Shown: positions 1-9,395, counted from the first letter of the stretch. The stretch is 64,000 nt of DNA from Pseudomonas sp. S31 (GCF_016648105.1 NZ_JACVVE010000030.1:19619-83618); one strand, 5' to 3'. A program made the numbers and translations. Notes: a model not told the origin generated them from the sequence alone.

Positions 1-79
1 TCCAAATTTCAGGGGCTGGCCCGATATCGTCGTAGCACGCTGCATAACCACTGAATTTTGATAGGGAAGGAACACCACC

Positions 80-361
80 ATGGCATTGACCAAAGACCAA
101 CTGATTGCCGACATCGCCGAAGCCATCGACGCGCCGAAAACCACCGCGCGTAACGCTCTGGAGCAACTGGGCCAGATCGTTGCCGACCAGCTGGAAAACG
201 GCGCTGAAATCACTCTGCCAGGCATCGGCAAGCTGAAAGTCTCCGAGCGTCCTGCCCGTACCGGCCGCAACCCTTCGACTGGCGCTGCCATCGAAATCGC
301 TGCCAAGAAAGTCGTCAAGTTCGTACCGGCCAAAGCCCTGAACGACTCCATCAACAAGTAA
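80..361 (+). CDS. hupN: HU-family histone-like DNA-binding protein
   Basis: This 93-residue protein is a nucleoid-associated HU/IHF-fold DNA-bending protein. The N-terminal helices (MALTKDQLIADIAEAI) and the beta-arm segment ending in the conserved RPARTGRNPSTG motif around residues 53-64 are typical of the family, and the length matches. The start follows a strong AGGGAAGGA ribosome-binding site. A rho-independent terminator follows directly, so the gene is probably monocistronic. P. putida has several HU paralogues; the symbol hupN rests on the adjacent rlmF-valS order and is less certain than the family assignment. Confidence 0.9.
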   Translation: MALTKDQLIADIAEAIDAPKTTARNALEQLGQIVADQLENGAEITLPGIGKLKVSERPARTGRNPSTGAAIEIAAKKVVKFVPAKALNDSINK

Positions 362-376
362 TGTGTTGATGCGTTG

Positions 377-413
377 AAAAAACCGCGCCCGGCTTGCCCG
401 GACGCGGTTTTTT
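377..413 (+). terminator. Rho-independent terminator after the HU gene
   Basis: The stem AACCGCG/CGCGGTT is flanked by A6 and T6 runs, so it can act for the HU gene on the plus strand and also for the convergent rlmF gene on the minus strand. Confidence 0.85.
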
Positions 414-1363
414 CATGCCTGGGTTTTGCCCTGGGCGAGCCAGGCCTGGCGTGCCTGGTCGTCGTGGAAGCTCCAGGCGACCATGCGGCTCTGCTTCTGC
501 CCCTGGCCCATCTCGACGATGCGCAGGGCCTTGGCGCCGGCCTTCTTCACCGCCGCCTCGATGCCTGGCAGGTTGCTGGCCTTGGACACCAGGCTGGTGA
601 ACCACAGTACCTGGGCGGCGTATTGCACGCTTTCGTTGACCAGCTGGGCAACGAAGCGGATTTCCCCACCCTCGCACCACAGCTCGTTGTTCTGCCCGCC
701 GAAGTTCAGCACCGGCAGCTTGCGCTTGGGGTCCTGCTTGCCGAGGTTCTTCCATTTGCGCTGGCTGCCGCGGGTGGCTTCTTCGCGCGAGGCATGGAAG
801 GGCGGGTTGCACAGGGTCAGCGCGAAGCGCTCTTCGGCCTGCAGCAGGCCGCTGAGGATGTGCTTGCGGTTGGGCTGCTGGCGCAACTCGATGGCCTTGG
901 CCAGGCCGTTGGCCTGGACGATGGCCTTGGCCGAGGCCAGTGCGATTGGGTCGATGTCCGAGCCGAGGAAGCGCCAGCGGTAATCGCTGTGGCCGAGCAG
1001 GGGGTAAATGCAGTTGGCCCCCACACCGACGTCCAGGGCGCGCACCTGGGCGCCCCTGGGCACTTCGCCGGCATGGTCGGCGGCCAGCAGGTCGGCGGCG
1101 ACGTGGATGTAGTCGGCGCGCCCGGGAATCGGCGGGCACAGGTAGTCGGCCGGGATATCCCAGTGTTGAATGCCGTACTGGGCCTTGAGCAGGGCGCGGT
1201 TGAACACCCGCACCGCCTCGGGGTTGGCGAAATCGATGCTGGGCTTGCCGTGGGGATTGGTGATGGTGAAGCGCGCCAGGTCAGGGTGGGCCTTGATCAG
1301 GCTGGGGAAGTCGTAGCGGCCTTGGTGGCGGTTGCGCGGGTGCAGGGTGGGTTTTTCGGTCAT
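413..1363 (-). CDS. rlmF: 23S rRNA (adenine-1618-N6)-methyltransferase RlmF
   Basis: This 316-residue SAM-dependent methyltransferase modifies A1618 of 23S rRNA. The start MTEKPTLHPRNRHQGRYDF matches the usual RlmF N terminus and is preferred over an upstream in-frame ATG at 1420. The Rossmann methyltransferase segment (ALDVGVGANCIYPLLG) and the catalytic NPPF motif in LTLCNPPFHAS are both present. The gene is transcribed away from valS and ends on the bidirectional terminator shared with the HU gene. Confidence 0.9.
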   Translation of the reverse strand: MTEKPTLHPRNRHQGRYDFPSLIKAHPDLARFTITNPHGKPSIDFANPEAVRVFNRALLKAQYGIQHWDIPADYLCPPIPGRADYIHVAADLLAADHAGEVPRGAQVRALDVGVGANCIYPLLGHSDYRWRFLGSDIDPIALASAKAIVQANGLAKAIELRQQPNRKHILSGLLQAEERFALTLCNPPFHASREEATRGSQRKWKNLGKQDPKRKLPVLNFGGQNNELWCEGGEIRFVAQLVNESVQYAAQVLWFTSLVSKASNLPGIEAAVKKAGAKALRIVEMGQGQKQSRMVAWSFHDDQARQAWLAQGKTQA

Positions 1364-1405
1364 GGTCGGGTCCGGTGATGCTGGCCGAGGGGGCTGCTGC
1401 GCAGC

Positions 1406-1491
1406 CCTTTCGCGGCACAAGGCCGCTCCTACCGGATAGCGGTGCCATGGGGCGGCACCGTCCGGTAGGAGCGGCCTTGTGCCGCGAAAGG
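1406..1491. repeat. Inverted pair of REP-like elements
   Basis: Two 31-bp arms (1406-1436 and 1461-1491) are perfect inverted copies built around CGCGGCACAAGGCCGCTCC. They flank a shorter internal stem (CGGTGCC/GGCACCG). A separate hairpin, GGGCTGC/GCAGCCC, sits just before at 1391-1407. The pair lies between valS and rlmF. Confidence 0.85.
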
Positions 1492-1524
1492 GGCGCGTAG
1501 CGGCCCCAACGGTCTTTCTAGCGA

Positions 1525-4371
1525 TTACAGCGCCGCAATCCGCGCATGCTGCTCGGTGAAGTTGGCCAGGGCCTGTTCCGACTCGGCCAGCTTGGCGCGT
1601 TCCTTCTCGATCACCGCAGGCGGAGCCTTGTCGACGAAGGCGGCGTTGGACAGCTTGCCGCCGACACGTGCCACTTCGCCTTGCAGGCGCTGGATTTCCT
1701 TGTTCAGGCGCGCAAGCTCGGCATCCTTGTCGATCAGGCCGGCCATCGGTACCAGCACCTGCAGGTCACCCACCAGCGCGGTGGCCGACAGCGGTGCCTC
1801 GTCGGCATCGCCCAGCACGGTGAACGACTCGACCTTGGCCAGTTTCTTCAACAGCGCTTCGTTTTCCTGCAGGCGACGCTGGTCGTCGGCGTTGGCGTTC
1901 TTGAGGAATAGTGGCAGCGGCTTGCCCGGGCCGATGTTCATCTCGGCGCGGATGTTGCGCAGGCCGACCATCAGTTCCTTGAGCCATTCGATGTCGCCTT
2001 CGGCGCCAGCGTCGATGCGGCTTTCATTGGCTACCGGCCACGGCTGCAGCATGATGGTCTTGCCGTCGATGCCGGCCAGCGGCGCGATGCGCTGCCAGAT
2101 TTCCTCGGTGATGAACGGCATGAACGGGTGCGCCAGGCGCAGCGCCACTTCCAGTACGCGCACCAGGGTGCGACGGGTGCCACGGGCGCGTTCGACCGGG
2201 GCGTTCTCGTCCCACAGCACCGGCTTGGACAGCTCCAGGTACCAGTCGCAGTATTGGTTCCAGATGAACTCGTACAGTGCCTGGCTGGCCAGGTCGAAGC
2301 GGAACTGTTCGAGCTGGCGGGTCACTTCGGCTTCGGTGCGCTGCAACTGCGAGATGATCCAGCGGTCGGCCAGCGACAGCTCGTAGGCTTCGCCGTTCTG
2401 GCCGCAGTCCTCGCCCTTGTCCAGCACGTAGCGGGCGGCGTTCCAGATCTTGTTGCAGAAGTTGCGGTAGCCTTCGACGCGGCCCATGTCGAACTTGATG
2501 TCACGGCCGGTGGAGGCCAGCGAGCAGAAGGTGAAGCGCAGGGCGTCGGTGCCGTAGCTGGCGATGCCCTCAGGGAACTCGGCCTTGGTCTGCTTGGCGA
2601 TCTTCTCGGCGAGCTTGGGCTGCATCATGCCGCTGGTGCGTTTTTCCAGCAGGGCGTCGAGGGTGATACCGTCGACGATGTCCAGCGGATCGAGCACGTT
2701 GCCCTTGGACTTGGACATCTTCTGGCCCTGGCCGTCGCGGACCAGGCCGTGCACGTACACGGTCTTGAACGGGACCTGCGGGGTGCCGTCCTCGTTCTTG
2801 ATCAGGTGCATGGTCAACATGATCATGCGCGCAACCCAGAAGAAGATGATGTCGAAGCCGGTCACCAGCACATCGGTGGAGTGGAATTTCTTCAGGAACT
2901 CGGTCTGTTCCGGCCAGCCCAGAGTGGAGAAGGTCCACAGGCCCGAGCTGAACCAGGTGTCGAGCACGTCGTCGTCCTGGCGCAGTTGCACATCGCTACC
3001 GAGGTCGTGCTTGGCGCGGACTTCTTCTTCATTGCGGCCGACATAGACCTGGCCGGCCTCGTCGTACCAGGCCGGGATGCGGTGGCCCCACCACAGCTGA
3101 CGGCTGATGCACCAGTCCTGGATGTCACGCATCCAGGAGAAGTACATGTTCTCGTATTGCTTGGGCACGAACTGGATACGGCCATCTTCCACGGCTTCGA
3201 TGGCAGGTTCTGCCAGCGGCTTGGTGGACACGTACCATTGGTCGGTCAGCCACGGCTCGATGACGGTGCCCGAACGGTCGCCTTTCGGCACTTTCAGTGC
3301 GTGGTCGTCGATGCTGACCAGCAGGCCCTGGGCGTCCAGGTCGGCGACGATCTGCTTGCGCGCGACGAAGCGGTCGAGGCCGGCATACTGAGCGGGCAGG
3401 GTAGTGTCGAATTGTTCGTTGACGCTGCCGTCGAGGTTGAAGGCCTGGGCGGCGGACAGCACCAGGGCGTTCTTGTCGAAGATGTTCAGCAGCGGCAGGT
3501 TGTGGCGCTTGCCGACTTCGTAGTCGTTGAAGTCGTGGGCCGGGGTGATCTTCACGCAGCCGGTGCCGAACTCGGGGTCGCAGTAGTCGTCGGCGATGAT
3601 CGGGATGCGGCGGCCGACCAGCGGCAGCTCGACGAACTTGCCGATCAGCGCCTGGTAGCGCTCGTCGGTCGGGTTGACGGCAACGGCGGCATCACCGAGC
3701 AGGGTTTCCGGGCGGGTGGTGGCGACTACCAGGTAGTCCTTGCCCTCGGCGGTCTTGGCGCCGTCGGCCAGCGGGTAGCGCAGGTTCCACAGGTGGCCTT
3801 TCTCGTCGTGGTTCTCCACTTCGAGGTCGGAAATGGCCGTGTGCAGCTTGGTGTCCCAGTTGACCAGGCGCTTGCCGCGGTAGATCAGGCCGTCTTCGTG
3901 CAGGCGCACGAAGGCTTCCTTGACGGCTTCGGACAGCCCGTCGTCCATGGTGAAACGCTCGCGGCTCCAGTCGACCGACGAGCCCAGGCGACGGATCTGA
4001 CGGCTGATGTTGCCCCCAGATTGATCCTTCCATTCCCAGACCTTTTCCAGGAACTTCTCACGACCCAGGTCGTGGCGGTTCTGGCCTTTGGCCTCGAGCT
4101 GGCGCTCGACCAGCATCTGCGTGGCGATACCGGCGTGGTCGGTACCTGGCTGCCACAGGGTGTCGCGGCCTTGCATGCGGCGGAAACGGATCAGGGCGTC
4201 CATGATCGCGTTGTTGAAGCCGTGGCCCATGTGCAGGCTGCCCGTCACGTTCGGTGGCGGGATCATGATGGTGTAGGACTCACCTGCACCTTGTGGAGCG
4301 AAATAGTTTTCGGACTCCCAGGTGTTGTACCAGGAAGTTTCGATGGCGTGCGGCTGGTAGGTCTTATCCAT
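1525..4371 (-). CDS. valS: Valyl-tRNA synthetase
   Basis: This is a class I aminoacyl-tRNA synthetase of 948 residues that charges tRNA-Val. The HIGH-type motif is seen in PPPNVTGSLHMGHGF near residue 45 and the KMSKS motif in GQKMSKSKGN. The C terminus has the coiled-coil arm typical of ValS (IDKDAELARLNKEIQRLQGE). I chose the start MDKTYQPHAIETSW because it is the family N terminus; an in-frame ATG seven codons upstream (4392) is less likely. The downstream end borders a REP pair. Confidence 0.97.
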   Translation of the reverse strand: MDKTYQPHAIETSWYNTWESENYFAPQGAGESYTIMIPPPNVTGSLHMGHGFNNAIMDALIRFRRMQGRDTLWQPGTDHAGIATQMLVERQLEAKGQNRHDLGREKFLEKVWEWKDQSGGNISRQIRRLGSSVDWSRERFTMDDGLSEAVKEAFVRLHEDGLIYRGKRLVNWDTKLHTAISDLEVENHDEKGHLWNLRYPLADGAKTAEGKDYLVVATTRPETLLGDAAVAVNPTDERYQALIGKFVELPLVGRRIPIIADDYCDPEFGTGCVKITPAHDFNDYEVGKRHNLPLLNIFDKNALVLSAAQAFNLDGSVNEQFDTTLPAQYAGLDRFVARKQIVADLDAQGLLVSIDDHALKVPKGDRSGTVIEPWLTDQWYVSTKPLAEPAIEAVEDGRIQFVPKQYENMYFSWMRDIQDWCISRQLWWGHRIPAWYDEAGQVYVGRNEEEVRAKHDLGSDVQLRQDDDVLDTWFSSGLWTFSTLGWPEQTEFLKKFHSTDVLVTGFDIIFFWVARMIMLTMHLIKNEDGTPQVPFKTVYVHGLVRDGQGQKMSKSKGNVLDPLDIVDGITLDALLEKRTSGMMQPKLAEKIAKQTKAEFPEGIASYGTDALRFTFCSLASTGRDIKFDMGRVEGYRNFCNKIWNAARYVLDKGEDCGQNGEAYELSLADRWIISQLQRTEAEVTRQLEQFRFDLASQALYEFIWNQYCDWYLELSKPVLWDENAPVERARGTRRTLVRVLEVALRLAHPFMPFITEEIWQRIAPLAGIDGKTIMLQPWPVANESRIDAGAEGDIEWLKELMVGLRNIRAEMNIGPGKPLPLFLKNANADDQRRLQENEALLKKLAKVESFTVLGDADEAPLSATALVGDLQVLVPMAGLIDKDAELARLNKEIQRLQGEVARVGGKLSNAAFVDKAPPAVIEKERAKLAESEQALANFTEQHARIAAL

Positions 4372-4466
4372 GCGCGGCGGGACCCTGTGCATTTATTCGG
4401 GAAAGCCGGGAAGTATAACGAAGCTGGGAGCGGCAGGCGACAAGCTGCTGCTATCTGGCAATGCGG

Positions 4467-4549
4467 CGGCGCGGCCTTCGCGGGTAAACCCGCTCCTACA
4501 GGTTACTCACCACCCTGTAGGAGCGGGTTTACCCGCGAAGGCCGCGCCG
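4467..4549. repeat. Inverted pair of P. putida-type REP elements
   Basis: The arms at 4467-4502 and 4514-4549 are 36-bp inverted copies containing the core CGCGGGTAAACCCGCTCCTA. They lie between the start of valS and the end of the small gene at 4563. Confidence 0.9.
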
Positions 4550-4562
4550 CTGAAGGGGCGGT

Positions 4563-4937
4563 TCACTCGGAACGCTTGATCAACCGCTCGATGCGCGCAT
4601 CCAGGCGGCGCTTGATCTCGGTCTCGATATGCGGGGTGAAGTCGTTGATCACGTCCTGCATGATCAACTGCGCGGCAGCGCGCAACTCGCTCTCCAGGTG
4701 CAGCAGGGTGTCCTGGCGGCGGGTCTGGGGATCATCCTCGGGCTCGGCTGCAACCGGCTCGGGCTCAGGCACGGGCGCCGGGTTGCCGGCCGGCTCGTCG
4801 AGCAGCAGCGGAATCTGTTCGACCGTGTCGGTCAGCAGCGGCGGCTGCAGGTCGGCATCGCCCAACAGCTGGCGAATCGACTCCAGGTCGTCGAGCAGGT
4901 GGGCGGAGTCAGGCAGGGCGGAAGGCTTGTCCATCAT
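4563..4937 (-). CDS. Conserved protein of unknown function, linked to holC
   Basis: This 124-residue protein has no motif I recognise. Its N-terminal half is rich in acidic residues and leucine. A Pro/Glu-rich linker (PAPVPEPEPVAAEPE) lies near residues 54-68. The C-terminal half looks like an amphipathic helix ending in a basic RRLDARIERLIKRSE stretch. It starts 2 bp after the holC stop and is almost certainly co-transcribed with it. A link to the polymerase III clamp loader would be only a guess from this position. Confidence 0.7.
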   Translation of the reverse strand: MMDKPSALPDSAHLLDDLESIRQLLGDADLQPPLLTDTVEQIPLLLDEPAGNPAPVPEPEPVAAEPEDDPQTRRQDTLLHLESELRAAAQLIMQDVINDFTPHIETEIKRRLDARIERLIKRSE

Positions 4938-4939
4938 TG

Positions 4940-5368
4940 TCAGAGTCGCTGTAAGCGGTGGTCTTGCAGAGCATAGCCCTGTTCACGGTAGAAACGGAAT
5001 CGCTCGCGAGCCGATAGGCGGATGCCGGGTTCCTCGACGACGATTTCGGCCACCCGTTCGAACTGGCTGACGAACCCGGGCACTTGGGCGCCGAGGTTGA
5101 TCAACAAGCCCTTGTGGTCACCTGCGTCGTCACCCAGCCCCAGGGCTACTGCGGCGTCGGCATGGTCTTCGGCCAGATCGTGCGGGACGAACGCTTCGCC
5201 CTTGAAGCGCCACAGGCGCAGGTCCAGTTCGCCGCGTTGCTCGGCATCCAGGCAGTGCAGGTAGACCCGGTGGCCGAGGCGCCAGGCTTTTTCGCACAGC
5301 TTGCAGGCGAAATCGAGCCGCGCCGACAGCGAGTCGGTGGGCAGGATGTAGAAATCGACTTTGCTCAT
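4940..5368 (-). CDS. holC: DNA polymerase III chi subunit
   Basis: This 142-residue protein is the HolC/chi accessory subunit of the DNA polymerase III clamp loader, which contacts SSB. The start MSKVDFYILPTDS and the segment LDFACKLCEKAWRLGHRVYLHC are typical of the family, as is the length. An in-frame ATG five codons upstream is possible. It sits in the usual Pseudomonas position between pepA and valS, and the small unknown gene follows after 2 bp. Confidence 0.9.
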   Translation of the reverse strand: MSKVDFYILPTDSLSARLDFACKLCEKAWRLGHRVYLHCLDAEQRGELDLRLWRFKGEAFVPHDLAEDHADAAVALGLGDDAGDHKGLLINLGAQVPGFVSQFERVAEIVVEEPGIRLSARERFRFYREQGYALQDHRLQRL

Positions 5369-5415
5369 GGTTCGGTCTGCCAACCGGTGGCGCGGGGCGC
5401 CACCGGTCTACGCCA

Positions 5416-6909
5416 TCAGGCGCCGGCGCGGTCGAGCAGGTACTGGGTCAGCATCGGCACCGGGCGACCGGTGGCGCCTTTGTCCTTGCCACCGCTGATC
5501 CAGGCGGTACCGGCGATGTCCAGGTGCGCCCACTGGTAGGCCTTGGCGAAGCGCGACAGGAAGCAACCGGCGGTGATGGTGCCGGCTTTCGGCCCGCCGA
5601 TGTTGCCCATGTCGGCGAACGGGCTGTCCAGCTGTTCCTGGTACTCGTCGAACAGTGGCAGCTGCCAGGCGCGGTCGTCGGCACGCTTGCCGGCATCGAG
5701 CAGTTGCTCGACCAGGGTGTCGTCGTTGCCCATCAGGCCAGAGGTGTGGCTGCCCAGGGCAACGATGCAGGCGCCAGTGAGGGTGGCGATGTCGATCACG
5801 GCCTGGGGCTTGAAGCGCTCGGCGTAGGTCAGGGTGTCGCACAGCACCAGGCGGCCTTCGGCGTCGGTGTTGAGGATCTCGACGGTCTGGCCACTCATGG
5901 TGGTGACGATGTCGCCCGGACGGGTGGCGCCACCGCTCGGCATGTTCTCGGCGCAGGCCAGCAGGCACACCAGGTTGATCGGCAGCTGCAGCTCGAGCAC
6001 GGCGCGCAGGGTGCCGAACACGCTGGCGGCGCCGCACATGTCGTACTTCATCTCGTCCATGCCGGCACCTGGCTTGAGGCTGATGCCGCCGGTGTCGAAG
6101 GTGATGCCCTTGCCCACCAGCACGAACGGCTTGTCGGCCTTCTTGGCGCCCTGGTAGTTGAGCACGATCAGGCGTGGTGGCTGGTCGCTGCCCTGGCCCA
6201 CGGCGTAGAACGCACCCATGCCCAGGTCCTTGATCTTCTTCTCGTCGAGCACTTCGACCTTCAGGCCCTTGTGCGCCTTGCCCAGTTCCTTGGCCTGCTC
6301 GGCCATGAAGCTTGGGTGGCACAGGTTTGGCGGGAGGTTGCCGAGGTCGCGGGTGAAGGCCATGCCGGTGGCGATGGCGCTGGCATGCTTGACCGCACGC
6401 TCGGCCTCGGCCAGGCCGGCCTTGGCGGCCAGCAGGGTGATCTTCTTGAGGGCGCGCGGCTCGGCTTTCTGGCTCTTGAAGCGGTCGAACACGTAGGCAC
6501 CGTCGAGCAGGGTCTCGGCCAGCAGGCGGTACTTGCCGTAGAAGGCATCACGGTTGTTCACGGCGATGTCGTCCAGAGCCAGCACCGCATCGCTGCCGCC
6601 CAGGCCCTTGAGCACACCGGCGACACTGGCCACCAGCTTGCGCCAGGCGCGGTCGCCCATGGGCTCTTCCTTGCCACTGCCGACCAGCAGCACGCGCTCG
6701 GCCTTGAGGCCTGGCAGGCTCTGCAACAGCAGGGTCTGGCCCGGCTTGCCGGCCAGGTCGCCACGCTTGAGCAGGGCGCTGATCGCGCCGCCGGCGGCTT
6801 CGTCGATGGCCTTGGCGATACTGCCGAGCTTGCGGCCTTCACCGACCGGCACGACCAGGGTGGCGGTTTTTACGGATGCAGCAGCTACGCTTTTTACAAC
6901 CAGTTCCAT
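5416..6909 (-). CDS. pepA: Leucyl aminopeptidase (cytosol aminopeptidase, M17)
   Basis: This 497-residue dimetallic M17 peptidase removes N-terminal residues, and its E. coli homologue also binds DNA. The catalytic C-terminal domain carries VGKGITFDTGGISLKP (lysine and aspartate metal ligands) and the family signature NTDAEGRL around residue 350. The N-terminal macro-like domain is present. The start ATG follows GGGGA at 8-nt spacing. The gene diverges from lptF across a 301-bp intergenic region. Confidence 0.95.
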   Translation of the reverse strand: MELVVKSVAAASVKTATLVVPVGEGRKLGSIAKAIDEAAGGAISALLKRGDLAGKPGQTLLLQSLPGLKAERVLLVGSGKEEPMGDRAWRKLVASVAGVLKGLGGSDAVLALDDIAVNNRDAFYGKYRLLAETLLDGAYVFDRFKSQKAEPRALKKITLLAAKAGLAEAERAVKHASAIATGMAFTRDLGNLPPNLCHPSFMAEQAKELGKAHKGLKVEVLDEKKIKDLGMGAFYAVGQGSDQPPRLIVLNYQGAKKADKPFVLVGKGITFDTGGISLKPGAGMDEMKYDMCGAASVFGTLRAVLELQLPINLVCLLACAENMPSGGATRPGDIVTTMSGQTVEILNTDAEGRLVLCDTLTYAERFKPQAVIDIATLTGACIVALGSHTSGLMGNDDTLVEQLLDAGKRADDRAWQLPLFDEYQEQLDSPFADMGNIGGPKAGTITAGCFLSRFAKAYQWAHLDIAGTAWISGGKDKGATGRPVPMLTQYLLDRAGA

Positions 6910-7064
6910 GTCAGGGTCCCCGAATGATCTCTACAGTTGGCGCCAAGTGTGCTTGCGCCTTGAGCGGGCCCGACCGCGTGGTCGCGTGCCGGGTGAAAAG
7001 CTGCCAGTTTGAGCCTGTGGCAAGCGTGCTGACAACCCCGATGTACGCCTCGATGCGCGGCCAA

Positions 7065-7093
7065 GTGACAGGCGCGGTCAATCACAGGATAAT
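7065..7093 (+). promoter_or_regulatory. Putative sigma-70 promoter of lptFG
   Basis: A -35-like GTGACA (7065-7070) and a -10-like GATAAT (7088-7093) are separated by 17 bp, in the pepA-lptF intergenic region. A perfect hairpin GGTTCGCC-GTT-GGCGAACC at 7112-7130 would fall in the leader. The remainder of 6910-7210 shows nothing else I can name. Confidence 0.45.
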
Positions 7094-7210
7094 GCGCGCA
7101 CTTTACATGGAGGTTCGCCGTTGGCGAACCGGCATTGGTCTTGGTTGCACTAAGTCATCGTCTGGCGCCAGTGTCTGGCAGTCCACCCTGACAACCCAGG
7201 AGTGTCTGGT

Positions 7211-8326
7211 TTGATCGTCTTTCGTTATCTGTCCCGTGAGGTCCTGGTGACCTTGAGCGCCGTCAGCGCCGTGCTGCTGGTGATCATCATGAGCGGGCGC
7301 TTCATCAAGTATCTGGCCCAGGCGGCCCAGGGCGTGCTCGACCCGGGCGTGCTGTTCCTGATCATGGGGTTCCGCCTGCCGGGTTTCCTGCAGTTGATCC
7401 TGCCCCTGGGGCTGTTCCTCGGCATTCTCCTGGCCTATGGCCGGCTGTACCTGGAGAGCGAGATGACCGTGCTGTCGGCCACCGGTATGAGCCAGCAACG
7501 TCTGCTGGCACTGACCCTGGCACCGGCCGCGTTGGTCGCCCTGCTGGTGGCCTGGCTGAGCCTGAGCCTCGCCCCCCTGGGCGTGGCCCACGTGCAGAAG
7601 ATCATCGCCCAGCAGGACGCCCTGACCGAGTTCGACACCCTGGTGCCGGGGCGTTTCCAGACCCTGCGCGACGGCTCGCGGGTGACCTACACCGAGCAGC
7701 TGTCGGATGACCGGGTCAAGCTCGACGGCGTGTTCATCTCGGAAAAACGCTTCAACCAGGACAAGACCAAGGACCGCGCGCCTTCGGTACTGGTCGCCGA
7801 GAAGGGCCACCAGGAAGTGCAGGCTGACGGCAACCGCTACCTGGTCCTGGAAAACGGCTACCGCTACGACGGCAACCCCGGCCAGGCCGACTACCGCGCG
7901 ATCAAGTACGACACCTACGGTGTGCTGCTGCCCAAACCTGAGGTCAGCGAGGAAGTCACCGAGCGCGAGGCGATTCCGACCTCTGAGCTGTTCGGCCAGA
8001 AGGGCCTGCGCGAGCGTGCCGAGCTGCAATGGCGCCTGTCGCTGCCGATCCTGGTGTTCATCGTGACCCTGCTGGCGGTACCGCTGGCCAAGGTCAATCC
8101 GCGCCAGGGCCGCTTCCTCAAGCTGCTGCCGGCGATTCTCCTGTACATGGCCTACCTGACGATGCTGATTTCCGTACGCGGCGCCCTGGAAAAGGGCAAG
8201 TTGCCGATTGGCCTGGGCATGTGGTGGGTGCATGGGCTGTTCCTGCTCATCGGCCTCGGCCTGATGTATTGGGAGCCGCTACGCCTCAAGCGTGCCGCGC
8301 GTCGTGCGGAGGTGGCCCATGGCTAA
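7211..8326 (+). CDS. lptF: LPS export ABC transporter permease LptF
   Basis: This 371-residue inner-membrane permease of the LptB2FG complex extracts lipopolysaccharide for transport to the outer membrane. It shows the YjgP/YjgQ layout of three N-terminal helices, a periplasmic beta-jellyroll domain (about residues 125-265) and three C-terminal helices. The TTG start at 7211 gives MIVFRYLSREVL and follows CCAGGAG at 7-nt spacing; a GTG at 7202 overlaps that site and is less likely. It overlaps lptG by 8 bp. Confidence 0.93.
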   Translation: MIVFRYLSREVLVTLSAVSAVLLVIIMSGRFIKYLAQAAQGVLDPGVLFLIMGFRLPGFLQLILPLGLFLGILLAYGRLYLESEMTVLSATGMSQQRLLALTLAPAALVALLVAWLSLSLAPLGVAHVQKIIAQQDALTEFDTLVPGRFQTLRDGSRVTYTEQLSDDRVKLDGVFISEKRFNQDKTKDRAPSVLVAEKGHQEVQADGNRYLVLENGYRYDGNPGQADYRAIKYDTYGVLLPKPEVSEEVTEREAIPTSELFGQKGLRERAELQWRLSLPILVFIVTLLAVPLAKVNPRQGRFLKLLPAILLYMAYLTMLISVRGALEKGKLPIGLGMWWVHGLFLLIGLGLMYWEPLRLKRAARRAEVAHG

Positions 8327-9380
8327 GCTCGACCGCTACATCGGCCAGAGCGTGCTGCTGGCCATCCTGGCCGTGCTGGGGATCATTCTCGGCCTGGCCT
8401 CGCTGTTCGCCTTTATCGACGAGATGAGCGACCTGAGCGACACCTACACGGTGCTCGACGCCGGTATCTACACCTTGCTGACCGCGCCGCGTCGTCTCTA
8501 CGACATGCTGCCGATGGCGGCGCTGATCGGCTGCCTGATCGGCCTGGGTACCCTGGCCAGCAACAGCGAGCTGACCATCATGCGTGCCGCTGGCGTGTCC
8601 ATCGGCCGTATCGTCTGGGCGGTGATGAAGCCGATGCTGGTGCTGATGCTGGTCGGTGTGCTGATCGGCGAGTACGTGGCTCCGGTCACCGAGAACAAGG
8701 CCCAGGCCGACCGCTCGCTGGCCCAGGGTGGCGGCGAGGCGCAAAGTTCCAAGCGCGGCATGTGGCACCGCCAGGGCGAAGAGTTCGTGCACATCAACTC
8801 GGTGCAGCCCAATGGCCTGCTGCTGGGCGTCACCCGCTATCGCTTCGATGACGAACGCAAGATCGTCACCTCCAGCTTCGCCCGTCGTGGCCAGTTCCAG
8901 GACGATCACTGGGTGCTCAGCGACGTCAGCACCACCCACTTCCATGGCGATCACACCGAAGTGGTGAAGAACGCCAAGGAAGACTGGGACGTTTCGGTTA
9001 CGCCGCAGTTGCTCAACACCGTGGTCCTGGCACCGGAGTCGCTGTCGATCACCGGGCTGTGGGACTACATTCACTACCTGGCTGACCAGGGCTTGAACAA
9101 TGCGCGCTACTGGCTGGCCTTCTGGACCAAGGTCCTGCAGCCGGCGGTGACCGCCGCCCTGGTGCTGATGGCGATCTCGTTCATCTTCGGCCCGCTGCGT
9201 TCGGTGACTCTGGGCCAGCGCGTGTTCACCGGCGTGCTGGTGGGCTTCGTGTTCCGGATTGCCGGCGACCTGCTGGGTCCATCGAGCCAGGTGTTCGGCT
9301 TCCCGCCGCTGCTGGCGGTGGTGATACCCGCCGGGATCTGCGCGGTCGCGGGGCTGTGGCTGTTACGCAGGGCGGGGTAA
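8319..9380 (+). CDS. lptG: LPS export ABC transporter permease LptG
   Basis: This 353-residue permease is the partner of LptF. The first transmembrane helix follows MAKLDRYIGQSVL, and a periplasmic domain precedes the final three helices (LVLMAISFIFGPLRSVTLGQRVFTG). The start follows GGAGG at 6-nt spacing inside the end of lptF, consistent with translational coupling. A strong terminator follows 15 bp after the stop codon. Confidence 0.93.
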   Translation: MAKLDRYIGQSVLLAILAVLGIILGLASLFAFIDEMSDLSDTYTVLDAGIYTLLTAPRRLYDMLPMAALIGCLIGLGTLASNSELTIMRAAGVSIGRIVWAVMKPMLVLMLVGVLIGEYVAPVTENKAQADRSLAQGGGEAQSSKRGMWHRQGEEFVHINSVQPNGLLLGVTRYRFDDERKIVTSSFARRGQFQDDHWVLSDVSTTHFHGDHTEVVKNAKEDWDVSVTPQLLNTVVLAPESLSITGLWDYIHYLADQGLNNARYWLAFWTKVLQPAVTAALVLMAISFIFGPLRSVTLGQRVFTGVLVGFVFRIAGDLLGPSSQVFGFPPLLAVVIPAGICAVAGLWLLRRAG

Positions 9381-9395
9381 CGGACACGCTGCATG

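Noticed and set aside
1391..1407. GGGCTGCTGCGCAGCCC hairpin as a terminator of valS
   Set aside because: No U run follows on either strand; it looks like part of the neighbouring REP-type sequence.
2128..5070. A 980-codon open frame on the plus strand
   Set aside because: It lies opposite valS and its neighbours, has a composition typical of antisense frames in GC-rich DNA and shows no protein family features.
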